Positions 1 through 7,565 of a stretch of 12,343 nucleotides of DNA are shown piece by piece. How positions within the stretch are numbered: the stretch's first letter is position 1; the number at the start of each line of letters is the position of its first letter. The notes under the pieces are model-generated. The model was not told the DNA's origin, did no database searches, and saw only the letters and a list, made by a program, of their open reading frames with translations. Made by a program: the position numbers and the translations under genes. This stretch comes from Solirubrobacterales bacterium (GTDB lineage Bacteria; Actinomycetota; Thermoleophilia; Solirubrobacterales; Solirubrobacteraceae), in NCBI GenBank assembly GCA_003157595.1, contig PMKB01000051.1:549-12891 (forward strand), given 5' to 3'.

Positions 1-1537
1 GCCGCCGATCACCGGCTTCTACGCCTTCGTCGCGGGCACCGTGCTGTTTGCGCTGCTGGGCTCCAACCCGCAGATGTCGGTCGGCGCCGACTCGACGATC
101 GCCCCACTGTTCGCGGTCGGCATCATGCGCCTCGCGCCGGTCGGTTCGCCCCACTACGTGGACCTGGTCGGGATCCTGGCGGTGATGGTCGGGGTGATCG
201 TGGCGGTGATCGGCCTGCTTCGCCTCGGCTGGATCGCGGAGTTCCTGTCCGCCCCGATAATCACCGGCTTCCTGGCGGGCGTGGCGGTGATCATCGTCGT
301 CCACCAGTTGCCGGACCTCTTTGGCCTGGCGTCGGTGAGCGGATCGACGCTCAATCGCATCTCGGTCGTCGTCTCGCACCTCGGCGACACCAGCGCCTGG
401 ACGCTCGGCATCGGCGCCGCGGTGTTCGCGGTCGTGGTCGGGGCCGAGCGGATCGACCGCAAGCTGCCGGGCGCGCTGGTCGGCCTGGTCGGCTCGACCG
501 TCGCGGTCGGCGTGTTCGGGCTGCATTCGCACGGCGTGGCGATCCTCGGCGCGATCGCGCATGGCGCGCCGCGCCTTGGGCTCTTCGATCTGTCGTGGTC
601 GGCGATCGGCAGCGTGGCGCCCGTCGCCGGCGTCGTCGCCCTCGTCGTCGTCAGCCAGTCCGCCGCCACGACCCGCGCCTTCGCCGACCAGGGGCACTAC
701 GAGGTCGACGTCGGGCGTGACTTCATCGGCGTCGGCGCCGGCTCGATCGCGGCCGGGCTGCTCGGGGCCTTCCCCGTCAACGCCAGCCCGGCGAGAACGG
801 CCGCGACGGCTTCGGCGGGCGGCCGCACGCAGGCCGCCGGCCTCGCCGCGGCGGCGGCGCTCCTGCTGTTGATCCCCGCGGCCGGCCTGCTCAAGGACGT
901 GCCGCTGGCCACGCTCGCAGCCGTGCTGATCTTCATCGCCACGCGGATCTTCCACGTGCGCGACCTCGTCGCGATCGCGCGCTTCGACCGCTTCGAGCTC
1001 GGGCTGGCGGTGGTCACCCTGCTGACCGTCGCACTCGTCGGCGTCGAGCAGGGCATCGGCGTCGCCGTCGCCCTCGCGATCCTCGACCGCACGCGCCTGA
1101 GCGCCCGCCCGCAGGTTCACGTGCTCGGCCGAATACCGGGCACGACCAGCTGGGTCGCGATGAGCGCCAGAGCGGACGCCGCCCAGGTGCCGGGCGTGCT
1201 GGCGGTGCTGTTCGCGACCCCGCTGTGGTACGCCAATGCGATCCACTTCCGCGCGCAGATGCAGGCCGCACTCGCGCGCGCCAAGGGAACCCCCCGACTG
1301 CTGGTGCTCGACGCGCTCGGCATGCACGACCTCGACTACACCGGCTCTCGCGCGCTCGCCGAGACCCTCGACGAACTCGACCACGACCACATCGCGTTCG
1401 CCGTCGCGCGGGCCGGGCAACACGCCCGCGAGGGCCTGCGGCGCAGCGGCCTGCTGGCGCGGATCGGCGAGGACCACCTGTTCCCCTCCGTCGACGAGGC
1501 CGTCAGGGCGCTCGGCACGCCGGAGCAGAACTCCTGA
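1..1537 (+). CDS. SulP family anion transporter with STAS domain, 5' partial
   Basis: This is an inner-membrane anion permease of the SulP (SLC26-like) family, whose members carry sulfate, bicarbonate or other anions. The reading frame is open from base 2 and shows the family's N-terminal signature, PPITGFYAFVAGT followed by GSNPQMSVGADSTIAPL, so translation starts upstream of the window and the GTG at 41 is internal. Perhaps 40-60 residues are missing. Hydrophobic segments continue to about base 1090. They include the loop NASPARTAATASAGGRTQAAG (bases 782-844), matching the SFSRTA...AGARTPLAG region of the family. A cytoplasmic STAS domain follows at about 1150-1520, with the SpoIIAA-like core LLVLDALGMHDLDYTGSRAL. 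The gene ends with TGA at 1535-1537. Substrate cannot be assigned from sequence; bicarbonate is as possible as sulfate. The family call is firm. Confidence 0.93.
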   Translation, partial: PPITGFYAFVAGTVLFALLGSNPQMSVGADSTIAPLFAVGIMRLAPVGSPHYVDLVGILAVMVGVIVAVIGLLRLGWIAEFLSAPIITGFLAGVAVIIVVHQLPDLFGLASVSGSTLNRISVVVSHLGDTSAWTLGIGAAVFAVVVGAERIDRKLPGALVGLVGSTVAVGVFGLHSHGVAILGAIAHGAPRLGLFDLSWSAIGSVAPVAGVVALVVVSQSAATTRAFADQGHYEVDVGRDFIGVGAGSIAAGLLGAFPVNASPARTAATASAGGRTQAAGLAAAAALLLLIPAAGLLKDVPLATLAAVLIFIATRIFHVRDLVAIARFDRFELGLAVVTLLTVALVGVEQGIGVAVALAILDRTRLSARPQVHVLGRIPGTTSWVAMSARADAAQVPGVLAVLFATPLWYANAIHFRAQMQAALARAKGTPRLLVLDALGMHDLDYTGSRALAETLDELDHDHIAFAVARAGQHAREGLRRSGLLARIGEDHLFPSVDEAVRALGTPEQNS

Positions 1538-1560
1538 GCGACCTCGCCTCGACTGGCGCT

Positions 1561-1607
1561 CCACAATCGTGCGCTGCCAGACGGCGCCCAATGGTCGAAG
1601 ATTGTGG
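1561..1607. promoter_or_regulatory. Nested inverted repeat between sulP and the GGDEF gene
   Basis: A perfect 8-bp inverted repeat, CCACAATC (1561-1568) and GATTGTGG (1600-1607), encloses a smaller hairpin, GCGCTG/CGGCGC (1571-1576 and 1582-1587, one G-U pair, loop CCAGA). There is no T-tract after it, so an intrinsic terminator for the transporter gene is only one option. The right arm lies about 10 bp upstream of a likely -10 box, so the repeat could also be an operator for the GGDEF gene. What is seen is the symmetry; the role is inference. Confidence 0.4.
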
Positions 1608-1614
1608 CGGTTGG

Positions 1615-1623
1615 TGCTAGGAT
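1615..1623 (+). promoter_or_regulatory. Candidate extended -10 promoter of the GGDEF gene
   Basis: The string TGCTAGGAT combines an extended -10 TG dinucleotide with a TANNNT hexamer (TAGGAT, 1618-1623). No good -35 element is visible at 16-18 bp upstream, which an extended -10 promoter can tolerate. Transcription would start near 1630, giving a leader of roughly 45-60 nt. A small hairpin, CAGTG/CACTG (1644-1648 and 1652-1656), lies in that leader. Confidence 0.35.
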
Positions 1624-1672
1624 GGCGTCGTCAATCGGGTAGCCAGTGGCTCACTGAGACTCGTGGTTAACC

Positions 1673-2773
1673 ATGTGGAGACGCGCCGTGCGCAGCGCAG
1701 CGCCAGGTGACAGTGACATCGACCCCGGGGTCGAACGTGACCAGGACGAGATCCGTCCCGTTCGAGGTCTGACCGAGGACGGCCAGACCGTCGCTGATCG
1801 CATCCAGACGAATTCGGACCGCGAGCAGACTCTCGCGGACAGCGACCAGAGCACGGCGGACAGCGACCAGACCGCGGCCGACAGCGACCAGGCGGCGTCC
1901 GACAGCGACCAGGCGGCCAGCGACATCGACCTCGCGCAGGGCGGCGACGAAGAGACGCACGATGCCACGCGCGACATTCGCGACCGCGGCAGCCGGCAAC
2001 GCAGCCAGGCCGCCGAAGACCGTATCGGGGCAGCCTCAGCACGCGACGCCGTGGCGCGCGCCCGCGATCGGGCCGCGGCCGCGCGCGACCAGGCCGCGAT
2101 CGTACGTGACCGGGAGCTGGGGACCGACGACGATGACGACGACGACGCGGACGCGCCGCAAGCGTCCACGAACCACCACGGAGGCGTTGCGGACCGCGTG
2201 TGGGCGGCTGAGTTTAGGGCTCGGGCCGCCGCAGATCGCGAGCAGGCGGCACTCGACCGCGAGCAGGCGGCCCGTGACCGGCTGGCGGCCCAGACCGACC
2301 GCGATGCGCTGCTGCAAAGGCTGGTGAGCGCCGAAACAGACGAGCTCACGGGGGCGCGCACTCGCTCCGCCGGCCTGGCGGACCTCGAACACGAGATTGC
2401 CCGCGCGCGCAGAACGTCGGGCCCGCTCGCCACCGCCTACGTCGACGTCGTGGGCCTGAAGTTGGTCAACGACGCGCAGGGCCATGGCGCCGGCGACGCG
2501 CTGTTGCAGCACGCCGTGCGCGCGATCCGCGAGCACCTGCGCTCCTACGACCTGATTGTGCGCATGGGCGGCGATGAGTTTCTGTGCGTGATGTCCGACG
2601 CGACGGTTGAGATCGCTCGCCGGCGCTTCGACGCGGTCCAGGCCGAGCTCGCGGCTGACACCGTCGAGCGATGTGAGATCAAGTTCGGCGTCGCCCAGCT
2701 CGGACCCGAGGACAGCGCGATCGAGCTCGTCAAACGCGCGGACGCCGAGCTGCCGTCCAGCCCCCGGCCTTAG
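1673..2773 (+). CDS. Diguanylate cyclase (GGDEF) with repeat-rich acidic N-terminus
   Basis: This predicted enzyme makes cyclic di-GMP from two GTP. The C-terminal GGDEF domain (about residues 225-358) looks active. It has an intact GGDEF motif at 299-303, the metal Asp D258, and PleD-equivalent guanine/phosphate residues K263, N266 and D275 in GLKLVND..GHGAGD. It also has an RxxD inhibitory site (RSYD, 290-293) exactly five residues before GGDEF, so product feedback inhibition is expected. The usual D-x-D is D-V-V here. The last helix is cut short: RADAEL is followed by PSSPRP and stop, without the common LYxAKxxGR. Residues 1-220 lack membrane or sensor domains and consist of 7-residue repeats, charged helix-like segments and an Asp7 run (152-158), probably an extended or coiled interaction region. 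Start choice is uncertain: ATG 1673 has no clear ribosome site, while GTG 1688 is preceded by GGAG with 7-nt spacing. Confidence 0.9.
   Translation: MWRRAVRSAAPGDSDIDPGVERDQDEIRPVRGLTEDGQTVADRIQTNSDREQTLADSDQSTADSDQTAADSDQAASDSDQAASDIDLAQGGDEETHDATRDIRDRGSRQRSQAAEDRIGAASARDAVARARDRAAAARDQAAIVRDRELGTDDDDDDDADAPQASTNHHGGVADRVWAAEFRARAAADREQAALDREQAARDRLAAQTDRDALLQRLVSAETDELTGARTRSAGLADLEHEIARARRTSGPLATAYVDVVGLKLVNDAQGHGAGDALLQHAVRAIREHLRSYDLIVRMGGDEFLCVMSDATVEIARRRFDAVQAELAADTVERCEIKFGVAQLGPEDSAIELVKRADAELPSSPRP
1796..1942 (+). repeat. 21-bp in-frame tandem repeat encoding D-x-D/E-Q heptads
   Basis: Seven consecutive 21-bp units encode DRIQTNS, DREQTLA, DSDQSTA, DSDQTAA, DSDQAAS, DSDQAAS and DIDLAQG. 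The four central units (from 1838, 1859, 1880 and 1901) share GACAGCGACCAG at the DNA level, which points to recent slippage or unequal exchange. Degenerate copies of the same 7-residue period recur later in the protein (DREQAAL, DREQAAR, DRLAAQT at residues 188-208). Confidence 0.85.
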
Positions 2774-2800
2774 CGGCCAGCTCAGCAGCAGCCCCGCGCG

Positions 2801-2833
2801 GCCTGCGTCCGATGACATCCGCCGGACGCAGGC
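2801..2833 (+). terminator. Hairpin terminator candidate after the GGDEF gene
   Basis: A perfect 11-bp stem, GCCTGCGTCCG (2801-2811) with CGGACGCAGGC (2823-2833), encloses an 11-nt loop and begins 28 nt after the TAG stop. No T-run follows directly. A weak second hairpin, CCGC/GCGG (2840-2843 and 2852-2855), is followed by CTTTT at 2856-2860, so the two together may end transcription. GC-rich hairpins without a U-tract are common in actinobacteria. Confidence 0.6.
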
Positions 2834-2873
2834 GCCACACCGCGATCCGCTGCGGCTTTTCACCGTTCGTCAC

Positions 2874-2902
2874 CTCGCGCGGGGAGCGAACGCGAGTAGA
2901 GT
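2874..2902 (+). promoter_or_regulatory. Candidate eno promoter with adjacent dyad; leaderless start
   Basis: A TANNNT box (TAGAGT, 2897-2902) ends 8 bp before the ATG of the enolase gene at 2911, the spacing expected when transcription starts at or beside the start codon. No usable Shine-Dalgarno sequence precedes the ATG; the nearby AGGG is only 3 nt away. Both facts fit a leaderless mRNA. A dyad, CTCGCG-N11-CGCGAG (2874-2879 and 2891-2896), abuts the -10 box where a -35 element would sit and could be an operator. No good -35 hexamer is seen. Confidence 0.45.
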
Positions 2903-2910
2903 TAGGGTAG

Positions 2911-4185
<1,275 letters not shown>

Positions 4186-4225
4186 GCGTCCGGGTCGCGT
4201 CGGCCCGCATGCTGCGCCGCCGCAC

Positions 4226-4238
4226 GCGAAAGCTTCGC
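4226..4238. repeat. Short hairpin downstream of eno
   Basis: GCGAA (4226-4230) and TTCGC (4234-4238) form a 5-bp stem with an AGC loop, 41 nt after the eno stop codon. It is followed within 12 nt by the two large palindromes and may be part of the same 3' structure. It is weak taken alone. Confidence 0.35.
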
Positions 4239-4249
4239 CTGGATGCTTT

Positions 4250-4298
4250 GCGGGTCGGCGCATGCGCCGACCCGCGGGTGGGTGCATGCACCCACCCG
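4250..4298. repeat. Two tandem perfect palindromes (24-bp unit)
   Basis: Two perfect palindromes lie end to end: 26 bp at 4250-4275 (half GCGGGTCGGCGCA) and 24 bp at 4275-4298 (half CGGGTGGGTGCA). Each contains a 22-bp core (4252-4273 and 4276-4297) with the same GCATGC centre and the same GGGT...ACCC ends. The cores differ at two positions per arm, and each change is matched in the other arm, so symmetry is kept. They may terminate eno transcription, in either direction because a palindrome is strand-symmetric, or bind a dimeric protein upstream of the hyf-like operon. No T-tract follows. Confidence 0.8.
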
Positions 4299-4317
4299 AA
4301 CAACCTCCAGGGTGCGC

Positions 4318-4323
4318 TATCTT
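4318..4323 (+). promoter_or_regulatory. Candidate -10 box of the hyf-like operon
   Basis: TATCTT fits the TANNNT consensus and is the most AT-rich hexamer in this intergenic region. A start near 4330 would give a leader of about 130 nt before the TTG start at 4459. No convincing -35 hexamer is present. At the right distance (4295-4300) the sequence is CCCGAA, partly inside the second palindrome, so a palindrome-binding protein could govern this promoter. Confidence 0.35.
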
Positions 4324-4329
4324 GTGGCG

Positions 4330-4396
4330 CGTCAGATGGAGTCCTGACGTGCGCGCCGGCTGTCCAGCCGACCGCCGAACCGCCCGGCCGGCTGGA
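4330..4396 (+). promoter_or_regulatory. Structured leader with competing stems
   Basis: The first element is the hairpin CGTCAG/CTGACG (4330-4335 and 4344-4349, 8-nt loop). After it, TCCAGCCG (4363-4370) can pair in two exclusive ways: with CGGCTG just upstream (4357-4362, a very tight loop) or with CGGCTGGA downstream (4389-4396, 8 bp, 18-nt loop). Such alternatives are typical of regulated leaders, but GC-rich sequence produces them by chance too. No known riboswitch class is recognised. Confidence 0.35.
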
Positions 4397-4405
4397 GGGC
4401 TGATG

Positions 4406-4447
4406 GCTCCTTTCGCGAATCATCGTCTGAGCGCACGCGAAAGGAGC
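4406..4447 (+). promoter_or_regulatory. Inverted repeat sequestering the operon's ribosome binding site
   Basis: A perfect 12-bp inverted repeat, GCTCCTTTCGCG (4406-4417) and CGCGAAAGGAGC (4436-4447), encloses an 18-nt loop. The right arm contains the only Shine-Dalgarno sequence of the next gene (AAAGGAG, 4440-4446, 12 nt before the TTG start). In RNA the stem would fully bury this site, so translation of the first gene, and of the coupled genes behind it, could depend on opening the stem. As DNA it could instead be a dimer operator. The pairing is directly visible; regulation is inferred. Confidence 0.6.
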
Positions 4448-4458
4448 TCGTCAACAGC

Positions 4459-6090
4459 TTGCCGATCCTTCCCGACTGGGCTGTCCAGGTACTGCAGGTC
4501 GTCACGATCCTGGCGTTCGCACCGCTCGTCAGCGGCGTCATCGCCTGGGCGGAGGCGAAGATTCAGCAGCGTCGCGGGCCGCGCGTCCTGCAGCCCTATT
4601 ACGACATCTTCAAGCTGCTGCGCAAGGAGACGGTGCTGCCGGCGCCGGCGGGTCCCCTGTTCCGCGCGGCGCCGTATGTGAGCTTCGCCGCCTACGCGAC
4701 CGTGCCGCTGCTGATCCCGGCGCTGAGCACCTTCCCGCTGCCGCTGGGGTACATGGCCGACTTTTTCGGCGTCGGGCTGATCCTCGCGCTGGCGAGCTTC
4801 GCCGTGTCGCTCGCGGCGGTTGACAGCGCCAGCCCCTACGCCCAGCTGGGGTCAAGCCGTCTGCGGTCGTTCGGGGCCTTCAACGAGCCGACCGTGATCT
4901 TCGTCACCTTCGTGCTGGCGCTCACCACGCACACCGACCTGCCCTACGCCTTCGGCGCGTCGCTGCGTTCGGCCACGGTGGCGGTCGTACGGCCCAGCCA
5001 TCTGCTGATGATCGCCGCCTTCTTCATGCTCGTGCTCGCCGAGACCGGACGCGTCCCGGTCGCCAATCACGGCTCCACGCTGGAGTTCGGGCAGATCGAG
5101 GAGGCCCGGGTCGCCGAGCATTCGGGGCCCGGACTGGCGTTTCTGCGCTGGGGCTCCGCCGTCAAGCAGCTGCTGCTGTTCACGATCTTCATGAACGTGC
5201 TGGTGGTGCCGTGGGGCCTCGCCGGGAGCGGCGGCCTGGGCGCGGTGGCGGTCGCGATCGGGCTGCTGCTCGCCAAGGCGCTCGTCGTCGGTGCGCTGGT
5301 GGTCGTGATCGAGTCGAGCTTCGCAAAGCTGCGGCTGTACAAGATCCCGGAGTTCACCGTCGCGAGCTTCCTGTTCTCGGTGCTCGCCGTCGTGATCTTC
5401 CTGTTCGAGCCGGCCTTCGGCGACCTGCACCTGAGCGTGTTCGGGGCCGCCGCGACGATCACCGCCGTCGGGGTGCTGCTGGCGGAGCTGGCGATGCTGC
5501 GCTCGACCGACGTCTGGGAGCAACTGCGGCTCTACGCGTTTGGATCGCTGCTCGTCGCAGCGCTGGCGTTCGCGACCGCGGCGACCGGGCGCGGCGGCGG
5601 CGAGCTCTACGCGCTGGGCGCGGTGACGATCGCGCTGAAGGCGATGCTCTTCCCGCTGGGGATCGCCTTCGTGCTGCGCCGCCTGGGCGCGCAGTCGCGT
5701 GTGCCGTCCTCGATCGGGGTGCCGAGCGCGATCCTGATCGGGGTCGCGCTGTGCGCGTTCGCGTTCATCGCGTTGCGCCCGGTGCACATCGGCGCCGAGG
5801 CCGTGCTGCCGCTGTCGGCGCTGCCGGTCGCGCTCGGCGGCGTGCTCGTCGCACTGCTGTTGATGGTGGTGCGCCCCTACGCGCCCTCGCAGCTGCTCGG
5901 CTTCCTCGTGCTGGAGAACGCGGTTTCGGTCGCGACGCTCGTGATCGCGCCGGGGCTGCCGATCATCCTCGCGCTGCTGTTGCTGTTCGACGTGCTGATC
6001 GGCGTGCTCGTGTTCGTCGTGCTCGTCCAGTACCTGGCGGTCGAGCGGACCGCGGTGCGCACCGACGTGCTGAACAGGCTGACCGGATGA
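4459..6090 (+). CDS. HyfC-HyfE fusion: NuoH-like plus hydrogenase-4 E-like membrane subunit
   Basis: This 543-residue membrane protein joins two subunits normally encoded separately. Residues 1-315 match HyfC/HycD/NuoH, the membrane anchor that couples the peripheral arm to the ion-pumping subunits. The matching features are AEAKIQQRRGP (31-41), YYDIFKLLRKE (47-57) and the acidic loop ETGRVPVANHG..LEFGQIEEARVAEHSG (195-223). Residues about 325-543 match HyfE: RLYAFGSLLVAALAF, an ALKAML segment with K394, and GFLVLENAV with E486. About 218 residues is close to a full-length HyfE, so the fusion keeps both parts whole. The frame runs through the junction without a stop. The start is TTG 4459, since no ATG/GTG lies in frame after the AAAGGAG site. 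The TGA overlaps the next gene's ATG (ATGA at 6087-6090), indicating translational coupling. No free HyfE gene is present in the window. Confidence 0.9.
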   Translation: MPILPDWAVQVLQVVTILAFAPLVSGVIAWAEAKIQQRRGPRVLQPYYDIFKLLRKETVLPAPAGPLFRAAPYVSFAAYATVPLLIPALSTFPLPLGYMADFFGVGLILALASFAVSLAAVDSASPYAQLGSSRLRSFGAFNEPTVIFVTFVLALTTHTDLPYAFGASLRSATVAVVRPSHLLMIAAFFMLVLAETGRVPVANHGSTLEFGQIEEARVAEHSGPGLAFLRWGSAVKQLLLFTIFMNVLVVPWGLAGSGGLGAVAVAIGLLLAKALVVGALVVVIESSFAKLRLYKIPEFTVASFLFSVLAVVIFLFEPAFGDLHLSVFGAAATITAVGVLLAELAMLRSTDVWEQLRLYAFGSLLVAALAFATAATGRGGGELYALGAVTIALKAMLFPLGIAFVLRRLGAQSRVPSSIGVPSAILIGVALCAFAFIALRPVHIGAEAVLPLSALPVALGGVLVALLLMVVRPYAPSQLLGFLVLENAVSVATLVIAPGLPIILALLLLFDVLIGVLVFVVLVQYLAVERTAVRTDVLNRLTG

Positions 6091-7565
6091 GCTGGGCGCT
6101 CTACGCGATGCTGGGTGTGCCGCTCGGCGCGGTGGCGCTGAGCGCGTTCGACGGCTGGCGGCTGGCGCGCGCGGCGACGCTGGTCGCCGGCCTGGTCTCG
6201 CTCGCGCTGGCGATCTGGATCGCGATCACCGTCGAGCACGGCCGGGTGATCGTGGCGGCGGGCGGCTGGCTGCGCGTGGACTCGCTCGGTGCCGTGTTCC
6301 TGCTCACGACGGGGCTGCTGTACGCGATGACGGGGATCTTCTCGATCGGCTACCTCGGCGTCGATCAGGGTCGCGCGGGCTTCCCGGGCTTCGCGAAGCG
6401 CTACTTCGCGCTGGTCAACCTGTTCGGCTGGAGCATGCTGCTCGTGCCGCTCGCCGCGGACTTCGGGACGCTGTGGGTCGCGGTCGAGCTGACGACGATC
6501 GTCTCCGCGCTGCTGGTCGCGATCGATCGCACTGACGCCGCGCTCGAGGCTTCGTGGAAGTACATCCTGATCGCCTCGAGCGGCCTGGGGATCGCGCTGG
6601 CGTCGATCGTCGTGCTCTACGCGACCGGTACGCACGCGCTCGGCAGCGCCTACCTTCCGCGTTTTCAGTCGTTTCTGCTGCACGCGCACGGCCTCTCGCC
6701 GGACGCGGTGCGCCTGGCATTCGTGCTTTCGCTGGTCGGGTTCGGCACGAAGGTCGGATTCGTGCCGACCCACACCTGGCTGCCGGATGCGCACAGCGAG
6801 GCGCCGGCGCCGGTCTCGGCGCTCCTTTCGGGCTCGCTGCTGGCGGCCGCGTTCTACGCGATCCTGCGCTTCTTCCAGGTCGCCGTTGCGGCCGGGGAGC
6901 GCTCGTTCGCCGAGCACGCGCTGATCGTCTTCGGCGTCATCTCGCTGGTCGCGGCGAGCTTCTTCGTGCTGCGCCAGAGCAATTACAAGCGGCTGCTGGC
7001 GTACTCATCGATCGAGCACATGGGGATCATCGCCCTGGGCATCGGCTTCGGCGCGCCGCTGGCGGTGGCCGGGGCGCTGCTGCACGTGATCACGCACGCC
7101 TCGGCGAAAGGCCTCGCGTTCTTCGGCTCCGGGTCGCTGCTGCGCGGCTATGACACCAAGGAGATCGACGGCGTGACGGGCGCCGGCCGGGCAATGCCGT
7201 GGACCGGTCCGATGTTCCTTGCGGCCGCGCTCGCCCTCTGCGGGCTGCCACTGTCGGGCGTGTTTCGCAGCGAGTTCCAGATCGTCCTCGGCGGGTTCGC
7301 CCAGGCGCAGTATGTCGGCGTCGCGCTGCTGCTGGTGTTCGTCAACGTCGCGTTCTTCGGCGTGATCTGGCACAGCGGGCGGATGGTCCTGAGCCGCGCC
7401 GCCGCGCCGGTCGCCGGCGTCGCGGCGCCGCGGGAGCGCAGCGCCTGGATGATCGCCGCGATGCTCGGCTGCCTGTTCGTCGTGATCGCACTCGGCGTGC
7501 ACCTCCCCGGGGATCTGGCGGCGCTGCTCGCCAACGCGAGCCACAGCCTGGCGGCTCCGCTGTGA
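6087..7565 (+). CDS. HyfF-like proton-translocating antiporter-type subunit
   Basis: This 492-residue integral membrane protein belongs to the NuoL/M/N-MrpA/D family and resembles hydrogenase-4 component F. Its role is ion (probably proton) translocation within the complex. The charged residues needed for this are visible in order: E134 in the TM5-like LWVAVELTTIVSALL, K222 in FGTKVGFVPTHTWLPDAHSE (219-238), then H337 and K341 in HVITHASAKG. The loop HTWLPDAHSEAPAPVSALLSG and the later LPLSGVFRSEFQIV are classic HyfF signatures. Translation starts at ATG 6087, inside the stop of the HyfC-HyfE gene, with no strong ribosome site of its own, so coupling is likely. It ends in GTGA, overlapping the next gene. 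No inactivating change is seen. Confidence 0.93.
   Translation: MSWALYAMLGVPLGAVALSAFDGWRLARAATLVAGLVSLALAIWIAITVEHGRVIVAAGGWLRVDSLGAVFLLTTGLLYAMTGIFSIGYLGVDQGRAGFPGFAKRYFALVNLFGWSMLLVPLAADFGTLWVAVELTTIVSALLVAIDRTDAALEASWKYILIASSGLGIALASIVVLYATGTHALGSAYLPRFQSFLLHAHGLSPDAVRLAFVLSLVGFGTKVGFVPTHTWLPDAHSEAPAPVSALLSGSLLAAAFYAILRFFQVAVAAGERSFAEHALIVFGVISLVAASFFVLRQSNYKRLLAYSSIEHMGIIALGIGFGAPLAVAGALLHVITHASAKGLAFFGSGSLLRGYDTKEIDGVTGAGRAMPWTGPMFLAAALALCGLPLSGVFRSEFQIVLGGFAQAQYVGVALLLVFVNVAFFGVIWHSGRMVLSRAAAPVAGVAAPRERSAWMIAAMLGCLFVVIALGVHLPGDLAALLANASHSLAAPL

Noticed and set aside
41..1537. GTG at 41 as the true start of the transporter
   Set aside because: The frame is open to base 2 and already encodes the conserved SulP segment PPITGFYAF, so the gene begins before the window.
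4250..4298. CRISPR repeat or phage attachment site
   Set aside because: There are only two palindromic copies with no spacers, and no integrase or cas gene is nearby.
4336..4347. Three-codon leader peptide ATG GAG TCC TGA
   Set aside because: It has no ribosome site and is too short to distinguish from chance.
4403..4681. Small ORF from ATG 4403 with GGAGGG upstream
   Set aside because: The spacing is short, the product is Ser/Arg-rich and most of it is an out-of-frame reading of the HyfC gene.
5211..7565. Longer version of the HyfF frame starting at 5211
   Set aside because: Its first 292 codons overlap the HyfC-HyfE gene and give Arg/Gly-rich nonsense; family similarity starts at ATG 6087.
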